From NCBI RefSeq assembly GCF_000016425.1, contig NC_009380.1, forward strand, positions 806,001-870,000: a stretch of 64,000 bases of DNA, written 5' to 3'. Position numbers and translations under genes: made by a program. Position 1 is the first letter of the stretch. Each line of letters starts with the position of its first letter. The notes below the pieces were generated by a model, which saw nothing but the letters and a program-made list of their open reading frames with translations, made no database searches and had not been told where the DNA came from. Shown here piece by piece: positions 59,577-64,000 of this stretch. This DNA comes from Salinispora tropica CNB-440 (lineage in GTDB: Bacteria > Actinomycetota > Actinomycetes > Mycobacteriales > Micromonosporaceae).

Positions 59577-60425
59577 GTGGATGCGAAGTCCGATGTCGGA
59601 CACCTCGTCCTGCTTGGCGCGCCACTCGGAAATCCGGCCGACGCCTCCGCCCGGCTCCGTGAGGTCCTCGCCACCGCTGACCTGGTGGCAGCCGAGGACA
59701 CCCGGCGCCTCGCCCGGTTGGCGCGGGAGCTCGAGGTGACCGTTACCGGGCGGATCGTCTCATATTTTGAGGGCAATGAAGAGCGTCGTACGCCGGAACT
59801 TGTCGAGGCTCTCCGCGCTGGCCTCGGCGTCGCCCTGATCACCGACGGTGGCATGCCCAGCGTCTCCGACCCCGGCTACCGGTTGGTTCGGGCGGCATTG
59901 GACGCCGGGATACCGGTCACCGCCGCCCCCGGCCCCAGCGCGGTCACCACCGCCCTCACCCTCTCCGGGCTGGCCAGCGACCGGTTCTGCTTCGAGGGCT
60001 TCCTGCCCCGCAGCCCGGGCGCACGCCGCGCCCGGCTGACCGCGCTCGCCACCGAGGAACGCACCCTGGTCTTCTTCGAGGCGCCGCACCGGGTCGCCGC
60101 GTCCCTCGCCGACCTGGCCACGGCGTTCGGCGCCCACCGGCCGGCGGCGCTCTGTCGAGAGCTGACCAAGACCTACGAACAGGTGCTCCGGCGTCCACTC
60201 GGTGAGTTGGCGAGCTGGGCCGCCGAGAAGCCAGCGCGTGGCGAGATCACGCTGGTGGTTGCGGGTGCGACGGGTCCGGCCCGGCAACGGCCGGACGACG
60301 AGACACTGCGGTCGGCGGTCACCGTCCGGGAGGAGGCTGGCCGCTCCCGCCGGGACGCGGTGACCGAGGTCGCCGTCGAGTACGGACTACGCCGACGTGA
60401 GGTCTACGACATCGTCCACCGGTGA
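59577..60425 (+). CDS. rsmI: 16S rRNA (cytidine1402-2'-O)-methyltransferase
   Basis: 282 residues from a GTG preceded by GAAGGAG 9 bases upstream; an ATG at 59559 would add six residues and overlaps that site. Tetrapyrrole-methylase fold: LVLLGAPLGNPAD, AAEDTRRLARL, ITDGGMPSVSDPGYRLVRAA, TAAPGPSAVTTALTLSGL and FFEAPHRV are all RsmI hallmarks. It methylates the ribosome decoding centre together with RsmH. Confidence 0.92.
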   Translation: MDAKSDVGHLVLLGAPLGNPADASARLREVLATADLVAAEDTRRLARLARELEVTVTGRIVSYFEGNEERRTPELVEALRAGLGVALITDGGMPSVSDPGYRLVRAALDAGIPVTAAPGPSAVTTALTLSGLASDRFCFEGFLPRSPGARRARLTALATEERTLVFFEAPHRVAASLADLATAFGAHRPAALCRELTKTYEQVLRRPLGELASWAAEKPARGEITLVVAGATGPARQRPDDETLRSAVTVREEAGRSRRDAVTEVAVEYGLRRREVYDIVHR

Positions 60426-60512
60426 GGCGGGCGAGGAAGGAAGTGACCAGGGCGACTGGAGCGAGCCTGTTGGTTCGCGGCCCCGCGGCCGGGGTCACTA
60501 GGCTTGTTGGTC

Positions 60513-62315
60513 ATGAGTCACGTTCTCGCGGCGGTTGCCTGGCCCTACGCCAATGGCCCGCGTCACATCGGCCACGTCTCCGGCTTCGGCGTTCCCTCCG
60601 ACGTCTTCGCCCGGTACATGCGCATGGCTGGCCACGACGTGCTCATGGTCTCCGGCACCGACGAACACGGCACGCCGATCCAGGTGCAGGCCGACGCGGA
60701 GGGGGTCACCCCCCGCGAACTGGCCGACCGCTACAACCGGGTGATCGTGGCGGACCTGCACGGGCTCGGGCTCACCTACGACCTGTTCACCCGCACCACC
60801 ACCGGCAACCACTACGCCGTGGTGCAGGAGCTGTTCGAGGGGATGTACCGCAACGGGTACATCGTGTCGAAGACCACCATGGGCGCCATCTCCCCGTCCA
60901 CCGGCCGGACCCTGCCCGACCGCTACATCGAGGGCACCTGCCCGATCTGCGGCTACGAGAGCGCCCGTGGCGACCAGTGCGACAGCTGCGGCAACCAGCT
61001 TGACCCGATCGACCTGCGAAACCCAAAGTCGAAGATCAACGGGGAGACTCCGAAGTTCGTCGAGACCGAACACTTCTTCCTCGACCTGCCGGCGCTCGCC
61101 GGCGTACTGGGGCAGTGGCTGGACACGCGGGAGGGCTGGCGGCCGAACGTGCTGCGCTTCTCCAAGAACCTGTTGGACGACCTCCAGCCCCGGGCGATCA
61201 CCCGGGACCTTGAGTGGGGCGTGCCGATCCCGCTCGACGGCTGGCGGGAGCGTGGCGACAAGCGCATCTACGTGTGGTTCGACGCGGTCATCGGCTACCT
61301 CTCCGCCTCGATCGAGTGGGCTCGCCGCTCCGGTGACCCACAGGCGTGGCGCCGGTGGTGGTCTGCGGACGGGCCGGGCAAGGACGCCCCCAGCCACTAC
61401 TTCATGGGCAAGGACAACATCGTCTTCCACTCGGTGATCTGGCCGGCGCTGCTCGCCGGCTACTCCGGCGAAGGCTCCCACGACGGGCAGCCGGGCGAGT
61501 TGGGTCGGCTGAACCTGCCCACCGAGGTGGTCTCCAGCGAGTTCCTGACCATGGAGGGGCGGAAGTTCTCCTCGTCCCGTCGCGTGGTCATCTACGTCCG
61601 CGACTTCCTGGAGCGCTACGACGCCGACGCGTTGCGCTACTTCATCGCGGTGGCCGGGCCGGAGAGTAACGACACCGACTTCACCTGGGCGGAGTTCCTC
61701 CGGCGCAACAACGACGAGTTGGTCGCCGGCTGGGGCAACCTGGTCAACCGCTCCATCTCGATGGCCGCGAAGAACTTCGGCGCGATCCCGCCGGTCGACC
61801 CCGCCGGGCTCACCGAGGCCGACGAGACGCTGCTCGCGGTGGCCCGGGCCGGCTTCGACACGGTCGGCGAGCTGATCGGCCGGCACCGGCAGAAGCAGGC
61901 GATCGGCGAGGCGATGAAGGTGGTGGCCGAGGCCAACCGCTACCTCTCCGAGCAGGCGCCGTGGAAGCTCAAGGGCGAGGCGGACCGGCCGCGGATGGGG
62001 ACCGTCCTGCACGTCGCCCTCCAGGTCGTCAGCGATGCGAACACGCTGCTCACCCCATTCCTGCCGCACTCCGCACAGAAGATCCACCAGCTGCTCGGTG
62101 GCACCGGGGTGCACGCGCCGATGCCGGTGATCGAGGAGGTTGAGGACCTCGACGGCGGGCCGGCCTACCCGGTGCTGACCGGCGACTACACGGTCGGTGC
62201 CCGGTGGGAGTCGGTGCCGTTGGCGGTGGGGCGTGCCCTCGACCCGCCCAAGCCGGTGTTCCGCAAACTCGACCCGTCGATCGTTGACGAGGAGCTGGCC
62301 CGCCTGGCGGGCTGA
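60513..62315 (+). CDS. metG: Methionyl-tRNA synthetase
   Basis: 600 residues, class [18 protein letters not shown] holds the HIGH motif; the zinc knuckle uses CPICG and CDSCG; the KMSKS loop reads GRKFSSSRR, a known variant. A C-terminal helical anticodon domain is present, without an EMAP/tRNA-binding extension. It charges initiator and elongator tRNA-Met. ATG at 60513 lies 87 bases after rsmI. Confidence 0.95.
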   Translation: MSHVLAAVAWPYANGPRHIGHVSGFGVPSDVFARYMRMAGHDVLMVSGTDEHGTPIQVQADAEGVTPRELADRYNRVIVADLHGLGLTYDLFTRTTTGNHYAVVQELFEGMYRNGYIVSKTTMGAISPSTGRTLPDRYIEGTCPICGYESARGDQCDSCGNQLDPIDLRNPKSKINGETPKFVETEHFFLDLPALAGVLGQWLDTREGWRPNVLRFSKNLLDDLQPRAITRDLEWGVPIPLDGWRERGDKRIYVWFDAVIGYLSASIEWARRSGDPQAWRRWWSADGPGKDAPSHYFMGKDNIVFHSVIWPALLAGYSGEGSHDGQPGELGRLNLPTEVVSSEFLTMEGRKFSSSRRVVIYVRDFLERYDADALRYFIAVAGPESNDTDFTWAEFLRRNNDELVAGWGNLVNRSISMAAKNFGAIPPVDPAGLTEADETLLAVARAGFDTVGELIGRHRQKQAIGEAMKVVAEANRYLSEQAPWKLKGEADRPRMGTVLHVALQVVSDANTLLTPFLPHSAQKIHQLLGGTGVHAPMPVIEEVEDLDGGPAYPVLTGDYTVGARWESVPLAVGRALDPPKPVFRKLDPSIVDEELARLAG

Positions 62316-62346
62316 GGCACATCCACCGGGGCGTACCTGGTGTGTG

Positions 62347-63327
62347 ATGCTTGCGCCGATGACAGAGCAGACCGAATCCCGTAGGCAGCGCGCGACCCGG
62401 CGGGCCGGGGAGTTCCCGCCCGCGCCCGCGCCGCTGCCCCGACCGGTGCCCGACAGCCACACGCACCTCGACATCACGATCAGTGAGGCCGGGGTCCCGC
62501 CGCGCCGTACCCCGGCCGCGCGGGCCTCCGGCTCGGGAGCCGGTGGCGGCCCGGTCGCCGACCCGGTCGACGCCGCCGCCGATCCCCGTGCCGCGGTCGA
62601 CCCGATCCGCGCCGTCGTCGAGGCGGCCGCGGAGGCCGGGGTGGACCGGTTGGTGCAGGTGGGGGTCGACGTCGACTCGTCCCGGTGGGGGGCCGAGGTG
62701 GCCCAGCGCTACCCGGCGGTCGTCGCCACCGTCGCGCTGCACCCCAACGAGGCGCCCCGGTTGGCGGAGCTGGACGAGGCGCTGCGCGTCGTCGAGTCGC
62801 TGGCCGGTCAGGACCGGGTACGGGGCGTCGGCGAGACCGGCATGGACTTTTTCCGCACCGGTGAGCAGGGGCGCGCCGCGCAGGAGGTGAGCTTCCGGGC
62901 GCACATCGACATCGCCAAACGGTACGGCCGAACCCTCGTCGTCCACGACCGTGAGGCGCACGCCGACGTGTTGCGGATCCTGGACGACGAGGGCGCTCCG
63001 GAGACGGTGGTGATGCACTGCTTCTCCGGCGACGCCGAGTTCGCCCGCGCGTGCGTGCGTCGGGGCTACCTGCTCAGCTTCGCCGGCACCGTCACCTTCA
63101 GCAGCGCTGCGGTACTGCGGGAGGCCGCTGCGGTAACCCCGCTGGATCACCTCCTCGTGGAGACGGACGCGCCGTATCTCACTCCGGTGCCACACCGGGG
63201 GCGCCCCAACGCGTCGTACCTGATCCCGCTCACCGTCCGTTCGCTCGCCGCCACCACCGGCATCGACCTGGACGAGCTCTGTGCGGGCCTCTCCCGTACC
63301 GGCGAGCGCGCCTTCGGCCCCTGGTGA
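62347..63327 (+). CDS. tatD: TatD-family metal-dependent hydrolase
   Basis: About 326 residues (ATG at 62347; an in-frame ATG at 62359 is equally possible, neither has a ribosome site). Metal ligands: DSHTHLD (H-x-H), [11 protein letters not shown] (Glu), [19 protein letters not shown], and [17 protein letters not shown]. An insertion of about 40 Pro/Ala/Gly-rich residues follows the first motif, longer than in standard TatD (about 260). Family members are 3'-5' DNA/RNA exonucleases or D-aminoacyl-tRNA deacylase-like. Confidence 0.9.
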   Translation: MLAPMTEQTESRRQRATRRAGEFPPAPAPLPRPVPDSHTHLDITISEAGVPPRRTPAARASGSGAGGGPVADPVDAAADPRAAVDPIRAVVEAAAEAGVDRLVQVGVDVDSSRWGAEVAQRYPAVVATVALHPNEAPRLAELDEALRVVESLAGQDRVRGVGETGMDFFRTGEQGRAAQEVSFRAHIDIAKRYGRTLVVHDREAHADVLRILDDEGAPETVVMHCFSGDAEFARACVRRGYLLSFAGTVTFSSAAVLREAAAVTPLDHLLVETDAPYLTPVPHRGRPNASYLIPLTVRSLAATTGIDLDELCAGLSRTGERAFGPW

Positions 63328-63335
63328 GGGTGGGG

Positions 63336-63353
63336 CTGGCGGGATTCCGCCAG
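63336..63353. terminator. Short hairpin after tatD
   Basis: CTGGCGG-GATT-CCGCCAG, perfect 7-bp stem 9 bases after the tatD stop and 54 before rsmA. No T tract; a weak terminator or attenuator at most. Confidence 0.4.
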
Positions 63354-63406
63354 AGGGTGGCGGGCCCCTGCCCGGCGCGCCCCGGCGTCCACCTACGCTA
63401 ACGGGC

Positions 63407-64000
63407 GTGACCGGTCTCCTCGGCCCGGCGGAGATCCGGGACCTCGCCGCCCGCCTCGGCGTCGCTCCCACCAAGCGGCTCGGCCAGAACTTCGTCCACG
63501 ACCCCAACACGGTGCGGCGGATTGTCACCACCGCCGGCCTGACCGCCCAGGACGTGGTGCTGGAGGTCGGTCCGGGCCTTGGCTCGCTCACCCTCGCGCT
63601 GCTGCCGGCCGCCGCGCACGTGCACGCCGTCGAGATCGATCCGGTCCTCGCCGCCGCCCTGCCGGAGACCGCTGCCCGGCACGCCGGCCCCGCCGCGGAT
63701 CGGCTCTCGGTGCACCGCGCCGACGCGCTCCGGGTCACCGCCGGGCAACTCGCCGATCCCGCGCCGACCGCGTTGGTCGCCAACCTGCCGTACAACGTCG
63801 CCGTACCGGTGGTGCTGCACCTGCTCGCCGAGTTGCCGACGCTGCGGCACGGCCTGGTCATGGTGCAGAAGGAGGTCGCCGACCGGCTCGTCGCCGGTCC
63901 GGGTTCCCGGGTGTACGGCGTGCCGTCGGTCAAACTCGCCTGGTACGCCCGCGTCCACGCTGCCGGGAAGGTTCCGCCGAACGTGTTCTGGCCGGTGCCG
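63407..64000 (+). CDS. rsmA: 16S rRNA dimethyladenosine transferase, N-terminal part
   Basis: 198 codons from a GTG to the window edge; the gene continues beyond 64000. [34 protein letters not shown] (SAM motif I) and [17 protein letters not shown] (catalytic N-L-P-Y) identify RsmA/KsgA, which dimethylates A1518 and A1519 of 16S rRNA. The order metG-tatD-rsmA is typical of actinobacteria. Confidence 0.93.
   Translation, partial: MTGLLGPAEIRDLAARLGVAPTKRLGQNFVHDPNTVRRIVTTAGLTAQDVVLEVGPGLGSLTLALLPAAAHVHAVEIDPVLAAALPETAARHAGPAADRLSVHRADALRVTAGQLADPAPTALVANLPYNVAVPVVLHLLAELPTLRHGLVMVQKEVADRLVAGPGSRVYGVPSVKLAWYARVHAAGKVPPNVFWPVP

Overview
The window is high-GC actinobacterial chromosome. GTG starts are common, and the gene content (Rv2578c-type radical SAM protein, SepX/GlpR, DUF4190 and PH-domain membrane proteins, rsmI-metG-tatD-rsmA block) fits the Micromonosporaceae, most like Micromonospora or Salinispora. 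This assignment rests on gene content and style only; no database search was possible.

Region 1 (1-24.8 kb) is mostly core. It holds the tail of an EamA transporter, two short-chain dehydrogenases and three acyl-CoA enzymes (HpcH/HpaI lyase, acyl-CoA dehydrogenase, MaoC hydratase) that match the second half of the ethylmalonyl-CoA pathway. Next come a radical SAM gene with a perfect actinobacterial SOS box, thioredoxin, a SpoU methylase, PH-domain, PHP, MarC, PD-(D/E)XK nuclease, Fur and DUF2231 genes, a secreted endonuclease/phosphatase-fold protein, FmdB, 5-formyl-THF cyclo-ligase, a GGDEF protein, and the galU-moeA-rimJ-sepX block. The region ends at tRNA-Ala(CGC).

Region 2 (24.9-33 kb) is a decayed integrative island behind tRNA-Ala. 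The catalytic half of a tyrosine integrase (with a frameshift) lies at 25.2-25.9 kb and an integrase N-terminal scrap at 29.4 kb, both on the minus strand. Between them are an intact antibiotic-resistance-type ABC-F gene, a second ABC-F truncated and joined head-on to a truncated ArsR regulator, and an ornithine-cyclodeaminase-like gene. Several small genes of unknown function, a HAD hydrolase and a DinB protein follow.

Region 3 (33.2-41.6 kb) is one co-oriented gene train: a nitrate/nitrite-sensing-domain kinase-like protein, a roadblock protein, and a complete branched-chain-amino-acid-type ABC importer (lipoprotein, two permeases, fused double ATPase) with a SAM methyltransferase inside. 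The kinase-like protein has Gln where relatives carry the presumed phospho-accepting His. A secreted lipase and a Tat-exported PhoD phosphatase follow.

Region 4 (44.6-52.7 kb) encodes a Complex-I-like membrane arm (NuoA, H, J, K, L, M, N) without the electron-input subunits. The only peripheral protein is a degenerate NuoB-NuoD-like fusion lacking the iron-sulfur cysteines.

Region 5 (52.7-57.4 kb) is a compact orphan biosynthetic cassette: free-standing adenylation domain, membrane-anchored FNR-like reductase, enoyl-CoA hydratase and phosphopantetheinyl transferase. A near-AT palindrome and a GGGGCA tandem repeat lie upstream of it. Two strong tandem hairpins that may be a small RNA follow at 57.7 kb.

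Region 6 (57.8-64 kb) is core: protein mannosyltransferase, rsmI, metG, tatD and the start of rsmA/ksgA. The best candidates for something undescribed are the sensor/roadblock/importer train, the electron-input-free Complex-I-like cluster and the adenylation/membrane-reductase cassette.
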